A DNA stretch of 64,000 nt, taken from positions 50,848,581-50,912,580 of the forward strand of contig OX442314.1 of the NCBI GenBank assembly GCA_949358305.1, given 5' to 3'. Numbering within the stretch: the first letter of the stretch is position 1; the number at the start of each line of letters is the position of its first letter. Below are positions 1-12,100 of the stretch, piece by piece. A program made the translations under genes and the position numbers. The notes below the pieces were generated by a model. That model was given only the letters and a program-made list of their open reading frames with translations. It was not told the origin of the DNA and searched no databases. This DNA is from Strigamia acuminata (lineage: Eukaryota; Arthropoda; Chilopoda; Geophilomorpha; Linotaeniidae).

Positions 1-25
1 CACGGTCTGAGCTCGGAGGGGGAAG
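1..25 (+). other. Purine-rich tract next to LTR (possible PPT)
   Basis: The bases just before the LTR are purine-rich (ggaggggga around 16-24). A polypurine tract normally sits directly upstream of a 3' LTR. If this is one, the LTR at 26 is also the 3' LTR of an element running off the left edge. Inference from a short stretch. Confidence 0.35.
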
Positions 26-1046
26 TGTTGTGACCCGACTGGACCGGGGTCAACGAAGAGTTTCTCTCGTGACCTCGTTTCGGGTGTAAGGGGAGCCGCA
101 AGCGCGTCTCCCTTCCCTCAGTGCATTGACATCTAGTCAATGGACAGGCGTCTGCCCTGAGGGAGTGGGGATGGTTCGTCCACCCCACCATTGGGTGATT
201 CCGGTCACCTGTCAACCCCGCTTTGTGCAAAGGAATGTGCCTTGCACTGAGCGGGCAGAACCAACACAACCACCAAACAAGAAACACACGTAAACCCGTC
301 GTCCTACAAGATCAGGCCCAAGTAAATATACTGGGATTGACCAAGGACAAAGGACAATTTACCGTGAGTACGTTTGGTCAGTGTCAAACTCCGCAGAGTA
401 ACCTGCGAGATAAGATTACCACACTATTTTAGCACACCAGCTAGAAATAGTAAAAACCACTCCAGTTTAGCGAGTTGTGCAGACAAACGGTCGCACAAGC
501 CTAAACTGCAGTAAAACCACGACGAGTGTTCCCGCCGCTGTGTGACCGCCGGGAGCCAGAAGAGTCCGCCGCTGTGTGATCGCCGGACACCACACAAAAA
601 CCTAGACAACAGACCGAAGTAAGACCCTTTAGGCATTCACTCGCGCCCGACCAGCGTGAGCCCGAAGGACCGAACGAGAAACGCGAGACGAGGACGCCAT
701 TCATTGCCACGCCGGCCCAAGACGACACCACGTTGCCACGCGGACGCCATCTTGGATCCAGTGCACCAACAAAGGACGACCTCGACCAGTTTCCCGCCAA
801 CTTCACACACCTTACCTTTACCTTTCCATTTCCCATCACCCATTCCGATTTACCTTTTCCTTACCTTTTATATATATATATAAGATATATCTGTACATTG
901 CCCCGCAGAATAAATCTATATTATATTTCACCTTTTATATCTGTGTAATCATTTCTTTGGGTAAACCGCTTGAGCAAAGCGGTAGTGAGTTAGTCGAATT
1001 AAGTAATCAACCCACGAGTTAGCGACGGTTAGAGTTGAGCGCGACA
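26..1046 (+). repeat. LTR of Gypsy-type element A
   Basis: A 1,021-bp unit beginning TGTTGTGACCC and ending GCGCGACA. The same unit occurs on the opposite strand at 6617-7631, and that comparison fixes both ends. It carries a TATA-like run near 870-885. Gag-like sequence follows on the + strand, so here it serves as a 5' LTR. Short ORFs inside it are present in both copies because the LTR is copied, not because they are genes. Confidence 0.8.
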
Positions 1047-1152
1047 AGGGGGTCTCTGCGAGGATCAGCAGCGACCCCCTGAGACTACACCGTCTAGGTC
1101 TAGGTCCGAGTATGGCCTGCCCACGGCGAGGGATGGCGTACCGCCATACTCC

Positions 1153-1785
1153 TTGCGACCACGTGGGGATGCCGCAGGAGTAGAGGTGAGGGCGTCCACA
1201 ACGGACAGCTCTTACCGCCCAGACACTACCCCGTCTACTCGCGAGTCTCAGCTGGATTTGTCAGCTTCGAGGGTGTTAAAACCAACGGTGAGGTTAAATC
1301 CTTCGGCCCCTCACAGAACTAGTCCTGAGGATAATGCTGAGGATGAGGCGGCTCAACGCCCTCCCAAGTGGATACAGTACATGCAAGATGTCGAGCTAGC
1401 AATAAACGAGCGCATGGTTTGGACAATGGAGCAGTTTGGTCGGAATGTCGACAACAGACTGTTGTATTGGAGGGATGAGACTCTGAGAGGGGTACGGGAT
1501 GTGATTAGGGCAGAAATTGTGGCATTGGCCATGCAACCTGAAGGGGAGGTATAGCAGCCAGTACAGCAGGGACCACATAACCCCCTGCCTGGTGGGCGGC
1601 CGCCCCCTGGTTATGAGCAGGAATCTAGGATGGGTGACCAGTTTGCGCGCATTCTAACGCCTAGTGAACTTAACAGGCAGGGTTTAGCAGCGGCGGGGAG
1701 AATTCAGGGAGATGTGAATCCTCCATTACTTCCAGGGGAGAGGCCATCAGATGTGACAGCCCAAGTGGGGTCGCGCAGGTATGCA
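1153..1785 (+). pseudogene. Gypsy A gag, N-terminal part (broken)
   Basis: The reading frame from 1153 to 1554 ends at a TAG and then continues in the same frame into the ORF starting at 1630, so one nonsense change separates the two. The composition is gag-like: a Ser/Thr/Pro-rich start, then a helical stretch around WIQYMQDVELAINERMVW. It lies about 100 bp downstream of the LTR. At about 1785 the gag reading is replaced in frame by LINE reverse transcriptase sequence, which makes a chimaeric ORF (1630-3159) that is unlikely to be a real protein. Confidence 0.6.
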
Positions 1786-3233
1786 CCATCAGAGTGCTGC
1801 AAACATGCGACCATCACCCCCCTATTTAAAGGGGGGGATAAACACTCGGTGACAAACTATCGCCCCATCTCATCCCTTCCCCCCCTTTGTAAAATCGCTG
1901 ATCACAGCATACTCATGCAGATTCGCCGCACTATTACTAAACACTCTCCCCCTAACCAGTACGGCACTAGGCCAGGCTCTAATGCCCTCCACCTGATCTG
2001 TGCTTTATATTTGGACATCATCAAATGCTGTGACCGCAATAACCAGTTACACCTGGCAAAAACTGATGTTTCCAAGGCATTCGACACCCCACCACACCAG
2101 TATGTTATAAATTGCCTCAGCAATCTGTCTATTGGTCCCATGCCCCTTCAACTCTTCACATCTTACCTCTCTGATCGTAAATTCCATATTGCATCTGACC
2201 CCCAGTCTTCAGAATTTCCCATCTCCCGTGGCGTTGTACAGGGCACTGTTCTAGGTCCCTTGCTGTACAATTCTATCACTGGGCCCATTCTGACACTCCC
2301 TCTCACTTCCAAGATTCGTTCATATGTGGACGATAATTTCCTCACTCAAATCACTGGGAATGACCTCCTTGTCCCCATTCGGACTCTCTTCACTGCCGAT
2401 CTGTCGACCTTATCCAACTGGTACACAGCTCATGATATGAGTTTGAACCAGGAAAAGACTGGTTTCATGACTTTCAGCAAACCGTCGCGGGGTGTGACCC
2501 CGTACCCAGTTGACAGCATGGTCGTCCTTGGTCTTACCCTCGACCCTCACCTGACTTTTGCCCCCCACATCCGGAATATAACCCGATTTCTAACCCGCTC
2601 AGCCTTTATAGTGAAGCATTTGAGGAGTGTCCTATCCCGCTCTGAAATGCTCTCCTACATTCGGTCTAAGATCTACCCTTCTGTCATCTATGCATCTCAG
2701 TTCTGGAATTCTACTTCCAACCGTTTTAAATTCCAAGTTACCACTGCTTATAACTTAGTACTTCGCACTGCCTTCAAATTGCCTGGCATGACTCATATCA
2801 CCCCTTATTACAATAAGCTAAACATTATGACGCTGGCTAACCTCCTTCTCCTAAATGACCTCACTTCTCTGGCTGACGTCATTCGGAACCCAGATCATCC
2901 CGCTCGGGCCATCGTCAATTTCTATCACTCTGACACTGAGACTCGCTCTACTCGTCGACACAAGTTTGAAGTGAATACCAACCTTTCATCATATCTCGCA
3001 AATTCGTATCCCTACCGATGCCTCTCGGATTGGAATGATCTCCCCACAGACATCCGTTCATCAGTGCTCGAATGCTCAGCCTCGCGCTGCCAACACCATT
3101 GTAAACATATGCATAAACGTTTGCGTACGCACCTTCTTAAAGTTCAGAAGAATATATAATCGTATTGTCTTTGACTTGTATTTTACTCCATGGGAGTGTT
3201 GAAATAAATAATAATAATAATAATAATAATAAT
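1786..3233 (+). mobile_element. 5'-truncated LINE (non-LTR retrotransposon), reverse transcriptase
   Basis: The ORF part from about 1786 to 3159 has the order typical of a LINE reverse transcriptase: NYRPISSL near 1855, a TDVSKAFD block near 2065, GVVQGTVLGPLLYN near 2230, and YVDD near 2325 in place of the usual F/YADD. The first catalytic Asp is present. A short 3' UTR ends in about nine AAT units (about 3206-3232), a microsatellite tail seen in several LINE clades. Endonuclease and ORF1 are missing, as expected of a 5'-truncated insertion. It has landed inside the gag of Gypsy A. The clade (CR1/L2-like or Jockey-like) cannot be settled by eye. Confidence 0.8.
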
Positions 3234-3935
3234 AGTGAGGTGAGAGGGACATTATACGTTCTAAATCCTCAGCTGTTAGTTTGCCTTTGTCTGAGAGTGT
3301 TGATCGAGCGGCAGCTGCACGGGGAAATTCGGTGAATTTGCGTCTTTGGTGGCGGGCAGCAGCTGTCCCCCGCCTGCACCGGTTCCCCAGCCACAGTATG
3401 ACTTGTCACATGTGAGGGCAGAGCGTGTACCGGTATTCGATGAAAGGGATCAATCCTATAATGCGGTCGAACAGTTCCTGGCGCAGTTGCGTGCGCACTT
3501 CGTCATGATACGCATTTCGGAGGACGTGTATATTGATTTGTTTGTGCCTTTGGCTTTACGCAGGAAACCTTTAAATTGGTTCTTGCGTTTGCGTCATAAA
3601 CCCAAGACGTGGAATGATTTTATAACGCGTTTCCGGAGCGTATACTCCCTGTCCATAGCAGAAGCAACGGTTTATTTGACGGATGCATGGCAGGAAGTAG
3701 GCGAGGATACGGCGGAGTTTCTGTGTGAAATTGGCCGTTACCTCGAATTGACGGGGATAGCCGGGGACAGGCAGCAATGGAATTTGGCGCAGCATCGTTT
3801 GCAGCCACAAATTACAGACACGATGGTTCGGTACGGTGTTCACTCCATGTCACAGGCCATTGAGCTCGGTCAGATAGCGGATAGTGAGGCGCAGTTGCGT
3901 GCTATGCAGCATGTAGAGGTTTTGGATCAGAAAAC
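3234..3935 (+). pseudogene. Gypsy A gag, capsid-like part
   Basis: The ORF 3346-4032 reads as a retrotransposon gag/capsid region, with blocks such as LRRKPLNWFLRL, WNDFITRFRSVYS and DTAEFLCEIGRYL. These resemble the conserved 'ATGWF..l....W..f...f' region of Gypsy gag. The gag-like reading ends near 3935 and the last 30 or so residues look unrelated. No zinc knuckle, protease or pol follows, so element A is truncated here. Confidence 0.6.
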
Positions 3936-4044
3936 AGGCTGGGAGTATAGCATCATCACTGATGATTCATCAGTTTATTCTGTGTGGAACACACATATGG
4001 AAGGAAAACAAGTGACAACAGTAACTAAGTAATGAAACAATGTG

Positions 4045-4100
4045 ATATATGAAAGTAAGTAATTACTTACTTTCATATATGATACCTTAAGGTATCATAT
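4045..4100. repeat. Two adjacent perfect palindromes
   Basis: Positions 4045-4080 form a perfect 36-bp palindrome centred between 4062 and 4063. Positions 4077-4100 form a perfect 24-bp palindrome centred on CTTAAG. The two overlap by four bases and could extrude as hairpins. They lie where the Gypsy A gag has been lost. Confidence 0.85.
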
Positions 4101-4419
4101 TTGGTACCTTACTAGATACACAAAAGTAAATAGTAATAAACAGTAAAATGCAATATTCAAGAGAGCATTAAATAAACATCAACACTAAATCAAATATGCA
4201 AACAAGACGAACGGAGAACAAATTGTCCAACAAGAGCTCCCCATTCTCCGTGCAGCTTGGGAAACGTCGTCTGCTCTATTTATTTACTTTTATACAATGC
4301 AAGTTTTACAATCAAAAAGTGTGAGATCAGTGTTGCTAAACAATACATTTAGCAACCAGATCTCACTCTAGCGACGGCAATGTAGTTTCACACATATTCT
4401 CATATGACAATACACAACA
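4101..4419 (-). repeat. LTR-like segment, possibly of the adjacent Copia relic
   Basis: Read on the minus strand from 4419, the segment begins TGTTGTGTATTG. It has a strong hairpin (4321-4366, arms GTGAGATC/GATCTCAC and GTTGCTAAA/TTTAGCAAC), then a TATAAAAG box and AT-rich sequence, which is the layout of an LTR. The other end is not defined and no second copy is in the window, so the assignment to the Copia gag at 4860-5480 rests on position and orientation only. Confidence 0.35.
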
Positions 4420-4859
4420 CCCGGCAGGTCGCGCAACGTGTGGAGCAACAATTGATGTAAATAGTGCGAGCACGTGCAGGAAAGTGCACGTTGATGCGCC
4501 CCTGTTAGCGCATGTGTACATTGGGTGATATATTATCGCGGTACAAAAGCATCAAAACGTGAGGTATGATGTGCTAATATTGCTTGCCCTGCCTTATTTA
4601 TTTGTTCATGCTCATCACAAATATTCAAGATTGGCCGAGCCATTGTGATTTCTGTTTCATTGAGAGGTGGTGATTGATGCTGCAGGTTTATCTCGTTTGG
4701 CAGTGGAGCGAGCCTGTGTAGAAAACCGTGCATCGTTTATCGTTTTGCTTTCATTTTAGTCGCAGCTCACTTCTCCCGAAAAAGGAAAGACTGTTTTTGG
4801 TAAACCCTTATCTGGCAAGAGCAAGGATTTTTTTGTTTTTATTGGTGGCCCTGTACGAC

Positions 4860-5480
4860 TCACTGGTGATCTTTGAGGTGTTACTGCTTTATCTCCTCGT
4901 CGCCCTTTCCCACAGAGGTTTCCACCACCTCGTTGTCCACTCCTGCCAAAATTTTCACCACCTCGGCATCCTTTTCTATCGAGGTTTCAATCATCTCGTC
5001 GTCGTTTTCTTTCTGGGTTCCCATCTCTTCGAAGTCATCTTCTTGTACGAGACATCGGAACTTCCTTCGGTTTTAATCCCGTTCTGTGTTTCACGTGCTC
5101 TAAACATTTTTCGTGCTTCTTGCTACGTCAGCACTTTGTTCGCTCTAATCCCCTCGTCTGTGGCATCGAATTCGTCTCGCAATCCATGTAACACAGCGTG
5201 TTTAGCTTGGGCCTACGGTATTTCCGCGCCATACAATGCGCTTCTGGTTCTAAGGGCTTCAACTCGGTGGAAGTATTGGTCGATCGTTTCGCTCGTGGTC
5301 ATTTTGAAGTATGAAACTCGTCTATGCATTTGTATTGCAAATCCGTCGTATACATTGCAATACTCTTTTTAATCAAGTCCCAAAGGTCTTTCGTGTTTAT
5401 CTCGTCGTCGTAATGAAACACTTGTTCATCGATGAGAGTTCCAATTAGCACTCCTCTTGCGGCGTTGTCGTCTTTCCGCC
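4860..5480 (-). pseudogene. Copia-type gag relic
   Basis: The minus strand reads as the gag domain of Copia retrotransposons (UBN2/retrotran_gag type). Blocks include KDLWDLIKK, TSETIDQYFHRVEALR, and HAVLHGLRDEFDATD, followed by KMFRARE. The reading is interrupted by at least two in-frame stops and one frameshift. It gives way to low-complexity charged sequence near 4870. No pol region follows before the LTR-like segment, so most of the element is deleted. The open frame on the + strand here (4728-5372) is its shadow. Confidence 0.7.
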
Positions 5481-6157
5481 ATGGAAATACGCTGGTTTAA
5501 ATACTACAACACTTACACATGATTGGCTGTTTCACCTGGACCGTCTAATGAACATATCAACATCACACAAGTTACTTCCAAGCGCCTCCTGGTGACAAAT
5601 TGGCGGTCAAAAAACACAATGTCCAACAGGAAAAACCTGTTATACATTGCAGCTACCTTTATCCCCATTGAGGATATTAGAAAAATGACCAAATTTATAT
5701 TTTCTCTTTTTTGGATAATTTTTTATTAAAAATGAATTTTTTTTGGCAAATTTCCTTTTTTTTAAGAGAAAATAAAAATTGTAAACCATTTTACTAGCTC
5801 AGTACACGAATTCAGTTAGCTCGCAAAAATCGATCTCTCAAAGAAGTCAACATATTAAAAATTAAAATGGAAAAAAACCAATATTTCCTTCTTTGACGAT
5901 TTAATTACAACCACCTTTTCATTATTTTGACATATAATTTGCAAATAATACGCTCAAAACAGGACTGAACCGACAAATTGCTAGCTAGCCATGTCAACAT
6001 CTACACTATACGTATAATTTCCTAGCGACTTTTTTCATTGAGCCGTCTCATATATCCGTTAAATTTTCAAACTTCCATAAACACCTGTGGCAACTAGAAC
6101 AGCAGCAAGTTTTCAACCTTTTTAAAACGAAAAATTCATACTTCTTGTGTTTGCAAA
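5481..6157. other. Intergenic sequence upstream of DEG/ENaC gene 1
   Basis: AT-rich DNA without a convincing ORF. It should contain the promoter of the channel gene, but I see no distinct core-promoter motif. Just after the first ATG a short unit (aggattgtaatgagg) repeats imperfectly at about 6160-6225. Confidence 0.4.
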
Positions 6158-9100
6158 ATGAGGATTGTAATAGAGGAGGATTGTAATGAGGAAACCAGGA
6201 TTGTAATGAGGATTGTAATGAGGAATGCAGTTGGAGCTGCGGTAAAGTCTAAAATTCGTAAAATGCCACGACTTTGGATGTTTGAGAAATCATTTCCCGA
6301 ATTACAAACGTTAATTGATCCCATGAAAAGCGCTAAAATCAAATTTATTTGGAGTTTACTTCTAATGAGCTGCCTCTCAGTCTGTTGCTATCAAACTGGG
6401 CAGAAAATCAAATATTTCTTTTCAAACCCCATTGCTACTGACGCATATACGAGAGACGCAACCGAGATGTCATTCCCAGCTCTGAAAGTGTGCACGCAAG
6501 AAAATACATACACACGACATGCGTGGAAAAATATTTTACACTCAACACCAGAAGCTAACAGCAAGTGTAGAATTATTCTTCAGGATTTATTTGAAAATGA
6601 GAATGTCAACATATCTTGTCGCGCTCAACTCTAACCGTCGCTAACTCGTGGGTTGATTACTTAATTCGACTAACTCACTACCGCTTTGTTCGAGCGGTTT
6701 ACCCAAAGAAATGATTACACAGATATAAAAGGTAAAATATAATATAGATTTATTCTGTGGGACAATGTACAGATATATCTTATATATATATATGAAAGGT
6801 AAGTAAAAGGTAAATCGGAATAGGTGATGGGAAATGGAAAGGTAAAGGTAAGATGAAAGCTGGCTGGAATCGGCGAGGTCGTCTGTTGTCTCGTTCGTGT
6901 CCAAGATGGCGTCCTCGTTGTGGCAACGTGATGTCGTCTTGGGCCGGCGTGGCAATATGGCGTCCTCGGCTCGTCTCTGGCTGGTCCTTCGGGCTCACGC
7001 TGGTCAGGCGCGAGTGAATGCTTAGTTAAAAGGCTTACTTCGGTCTGTTGTCTAGGTTTTTGTGTGGTGTCCGGCGATCACACAGCGGCGGACTCTTCTG
7101 GCTCCCGGCGGTCACACAGCGGCGGGAACGCTCGTCGTGGTTTAACTGCAGTTTAGGCTTGTGCGACCGTTTGTCTGCACAACTCGCTAAACTGGAGTGG
7201 TTTTTACTATTTCTAGCTGATGTGCTAAAATAGTGTGGTAATCTTATCTCGCAGGTTACTCTGCGGAGTTTGACACTGACCAAACGTACTCACGGTAAAT
7301 TGTCCTTTGTCCTTGGTCAATCCCAGTATATTTACTTGGGCCTGATCTTGTAGGACGACGGGTTTACGTGTGTTTCTCGTTTGATGGTTGTGTTGGTTCT
7401 GCCCGCTCAGTGCAAGGCACATTCCTTTGCACAAAGCGGGGTTGACAGGTGACCGGAATCACCCAATGGTGGGGTGGACGAGCCATCCCCACTCCCTCAG
7501 GGCAGACGCCTGTCCATTGACTAGATGTCAATGCACTGAGGGAAGGGAGACGCGCTTGCGGCTCCCCTTACACCCGAAACGAGGTCACGAGAGAAACTCT
7601 TCGTTGACCCCGGTCCAGTCGGGTCACAACAATCTGCATTATGGGATATTGATCAACCTGTATTAAACAAAACGGAATTTATTTCGGTAAGGAAATCTCG
7701 ATTTTGTTTGCTAACTCAAATGTAAAACACAACCAGACTTCTTACAGAAATCTCCCGACAAACCAAATATCAAAGTAAAGAATGAATTGTCCCCTGAAGG
7801 AACCTGCGCTGTGATAACGGTTGGTAAGTTATGATCAACCATTAACTGCAATAAAATCCTACCACGGAGTCATTTGGTGTTTTCTAGAAAATGTTACGGG
7901 TCGAAATTCATACGGCAAATTGAAAATGTGGTTCAATCGACCAGAATTCTGTCCCCCAGGCACACTTTACGTAAATATATTGACTACAATAACAAAAGCA
8001 ACTTTCAAACATTAAAATTTATTAAAATTATAGGTGTCAAGCCCTATTCCAGGTAGATCTGATGTACCAGTCAGTGCGAGTTCAAATGAAGTAATAAGAA
8101 GTAAATTTAGTTTAAAAGAGGTATTTATCAACACCATTTGATTAATTCCCCTACCATCTTCCCCAAGGTGTTACATTACATAAATTTTAAGAGTTCAGTA
8201 TACATTATTTGTTAAAAGAAACAACCAAAAATGTAAAATTTTAGGAAAAATAGTCCAAATGCTGAAAAAAAAACTGATTTAGGGTCCTGAAAAGCAATGT
8301 TACATCTCCTCTCCCATCCAAACAACTTGCTGGAACCCATCCTATGTCCGGAGAGTACCGTACCGACATAAACTAAAGATAACATGTTTATACATAATAT
8401 GTAATTTTACCATCTTTGCCCTGGAGATGGGAAATAAAACACAGGAAACCAGTTGAGCCAAAACTTCATCCTCCACTCTTCTAAACAGAGTAGATTTATT
8501 TGTCAGTAACCTGACCAACTGTCACTAGAGGGAAAAAGATGAAAGCTACATGCTGCTTTGTACATTGTATTATTGACAATACAATGTACTAATTCAATGC
8601 AATAAAGCCTGCATAAATTCCTTGTGGTGTTAATACACCACAGTGCTCCCCCTTTCTCTTAATCCGAGAGAGATCGCACATTCTTTCAAAATTAGCACGT
8701 GCAGCTTTCAGCTACAAAAACCCCTAGTTAGGTCTGGTCTACATCGAAATTGCTGATATACATTTGCTCGCGATTTTGAAATCCGAAAGCAGCTTAAAAC
8801 TTAAACGACTTAAGCTTAAACGACTTGAGCTTGACTTGCTAGCGCGGTCCTCCAGCCGAATGCGAACGCAACACTATGTCATCCGCCCGATTCCCAAGGT
8901 TTCTATCTATATAGTCTAAACTCCGACGCGATGGTTGATAATCCGGGTCTTTCGGATCCTGAATTTCCTCTTCCGCGTCATCATACTCTTCCTCCGAATC
9001 GGTGGATCTTGTGTCAGGTTGCGTCTGTTCATCTGTCGGTTGCACCGCTGGAGAGGCAGTAACTTCATTGGCTGCTTGTTGCAATCTCCTTTGATGGAAC

Positions 9101-12100
9101 AAGTCAAACTGAGCCCTCGTGCGTGGTGTCACATCAAATGGGGGCGGCGCAAGCATTCTTCGGACCGGTGCAGTCCTGTCCTTCATTGTCCTTGGGACCA
9201 CCCGAGGGGTCTTCTGCCCTTCGGTCCTTGCCAAGCCGCTTGGACCTGGGACCGGCTGCACTTCTGGTAAAACCACATTTTCCCCTGTGTTTACCGGTGC
9301 CGCAACGGGAACTGGTTCCATAACAGGAACTGGTACCGTCCTCGCTACGATCACTGTGTGCTGCCTTCCCGACTTCCTTGGCCTGGGTTCCTCAGGCATC
9401 GGATTCCACGGCACATTAGGTACGATCGTGTCTTGGGTTTCCCTGGGTGCAATCATCTGCTCCCCAGCCTGTGGATACCGCGGTCTCAACTGATTAATGT
9501 GGCGGTCGTTAACCTCTTGGGTGTCCATACGCTGGGTCTCATACACGACATCTCCCTTCCTAGTCTTCACTATTGCCGGAATCCATGTCGCGTCTCCCTT
9601 CCTGTATGAACGAGCCCACACTTCCTGTCTCGGGGCTAATATTCTCTTAGGTGGCCGCCGGTCCTCTTGAGCCGCTCCCACAGTTGGTTTCAGTGTCCAG
9701 ATGGGTCTTAAAATGCCCTTGCAACATCAGCGCAGCTGGGGATTTTCCATCCGCTCCCGGTGTACTGTGCTGGTAAAATAGGAACTTATCCAATTGCTCC
9801 TGGATATTGACCATTCCCATCTTGACCAGTTTCCCTTTAAAGGTCTGTACCGCCCTCTCCGCTCGTCCATTGGACTGTGGATGGAATGCAGGTGAGAACA
9901 GGTGTAGTAAACCGTTCCGCCGGATAAATCCCTTGAATTCCTCGCTGGTGAAAGTAGTGGCATTGTCTGAAACAATTGTGTCAGGCAGACCAAAATCTGC
10001 GCACTTCCTTTTAATTACAGCAATTGCCGCTGCCGATGACGTGCTTGGCACCAAGTCTACGTGCATCCAACCGGTCAAAGAGTCCACTAAAATGAGGAAC
10101 ATCTTGCCCTTGACCGGTCCGGCAAAATCAATATGGATCCTGCTCCAAGGTCTGGCAGGTCTTGGCCAACTAACGGGATTGTCACGTGGCGGTGCATGCT
10201 GGTGTTGCTGACACACAACACATTGTGCCACGTATTGTTCAATCGCCATTGTTATACCCAGCCACCATATTGTTGCTGCCGCCTTATTCTTCATCATGAC
10301 TATCCCATGATGACCTTCGTGGAGCAAATCCATAGCCTTCTTGCGCAGACTAGGTGGTATTATCACCCTATGTCCCCATAGCAGTATGTCATGATGGACT
10401 GACAATTCTGTCTTGCGTGACTTAAATGGCTGTAATGATGCCTTGACCTTATCCGGCCATCCATTCCTCACGTATTGCATTACGTGATGCAGGTCATCAT
10501 CCAGTAATGTGGCCATTTCCAATTGCTCACGAGTAATTATCGAGTCTTCGACTAAGAAGCGCACATGCTGCTCTTCCTCCAGTTCTTGTTCCCATTGCTC
10601 TGTAATCTTGGTGGCTGGCAGTGGCAATCTACTCAATGCATCAGCCACTGGAATGTCCAGACCTGGTCTGTGCTCTAGTATTGAGTAGTTGTAGCCTGCC
10701 AAGATAATTGTCCACCTTAGCATCCTAGGGCTAATAATATTCGGCGTAGGATTGGTCACTCCGAATATTCCGAGCAATGGCTTGTGGTCAGTTACAATCC
10801 TGAACTTTCTCCCACATAGGAACTGGTGGAACTTCTGCACCGCATAGATGATTGCCAATGCTTCTCGGTCAGTCTGACTGTAGCGTCTCTGAGTTGGCAA
10901 GAGTGACTTGGACGCATACAAGACTGGCCGCTCCTCCCCATTGTCCAACACGTGGTTTAACACTGCCCCCACTCCCACTGGGCTGGCGTCGACAACCAGA
11001 ACCAGTGGATGATGGAGTGAGTAGTGCACTAGGAGGCTCTCACTGGTAATCATCTCTTTGATGGTATTGAAAGCAGTGGCTCTTCTCTGCGTCCACTCCC
11101 AGGATGCGTTCCCCTGCAATAACTCTCGCAGTAGTTCTGCAACCTCCGCAAAATGCGGTAGAAATTGCAGATAGAATTGGACCATCCCTAGAAATGAGCG
11201 CAGTTCTTGCAAGTTGTTGGGTGCTGGCATCTTCTTAATCGCCGCGACGTTGTCTTCAGATGGTCGAATTCCTCTACTGTCCACTTGAAATCCCAGATAT
11301 GCGACCTGCGTCCTGAAAAACTCGCATTTCCGTCTTACAAGTCGCAGATTCGCCCTTCTGAGTCTTCTCAGGACTTCTCTGACCACCTTCACATGCTCTT
11401 CGTATGTGTCCGTCGCAATCAAAATGTCATCCTGATATGGTGAGACATCATCCAGGTCAGCAAACATTGTATCCATAATCCTTTGGAATACTCTGCTGCT
11501 TGATATAGTACCAAAAGGTAATCTCTTAACTGCATAGAGTCCTTTATGTGTGTTGATTGCAGCTATAAATGAACTCTCCCGAGTGAGCAATACCTGTTGG
11601 TAAGCCTGTCTGATGTCAAGCTTGGTAAAATACTTCTTGCCTCCAAGCTTAGCCATAATATCAGAAACTCTAGGCAGTGGGTATGGATCCGGTAAGATAG
11701 CTGGGTTCACAGTTGACCGGTAGTCTCCGCATAACCGCACTGTACCGTCCTTCTTGTCAACTATGACCAGCGGGGTTGCCCAATCCGAAAATGAGATTGG
11801 TTGGTAAATTCCATCCGCAACTCCCTTTTCCAGTTCCTTTTCCACTGCCGTACGCAAGGCTACAGGTACAGGCCTCGCGCAAAAAAAGCGCGGCTTCACA
11901 CCATCTTTCAGGTGAAGTTGTACAGGCGGACCTGTATATAAACCCAAAGAGGCCTCAAAAACATCCTTGTACTCCTGAAGTAACAGTCTCAATACAGTGT
12001 CCTCCTCTTCCAACTCCGCAATTAAGTCTTGTGGGGTCATTGACCCATTGATCCCATGGTGCATCCCTTGTTGTCTCTCCAGCCTGTTGATCAGGAAAGT

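Noticed and set aside
1630-3159. A single 509-residue gene
   Set aside because: The first ~50 residues are gag and the rest LINE reverse transcriptase; the fusion comes from an insertion.
4728-5372. Plus-strand 214-codon hydrophobic ORF as a membrane protein
   Set aside because: Antisense of a recognisable Copia gag on the minus strand; apparent hydrophobicity comes from complementing acidic/basic codons.
9807-10211. Plus-strand ORFs across Gypsy B pol
   Set aside because: Shadows of the minus-strand integrase with its catalytic motifs.
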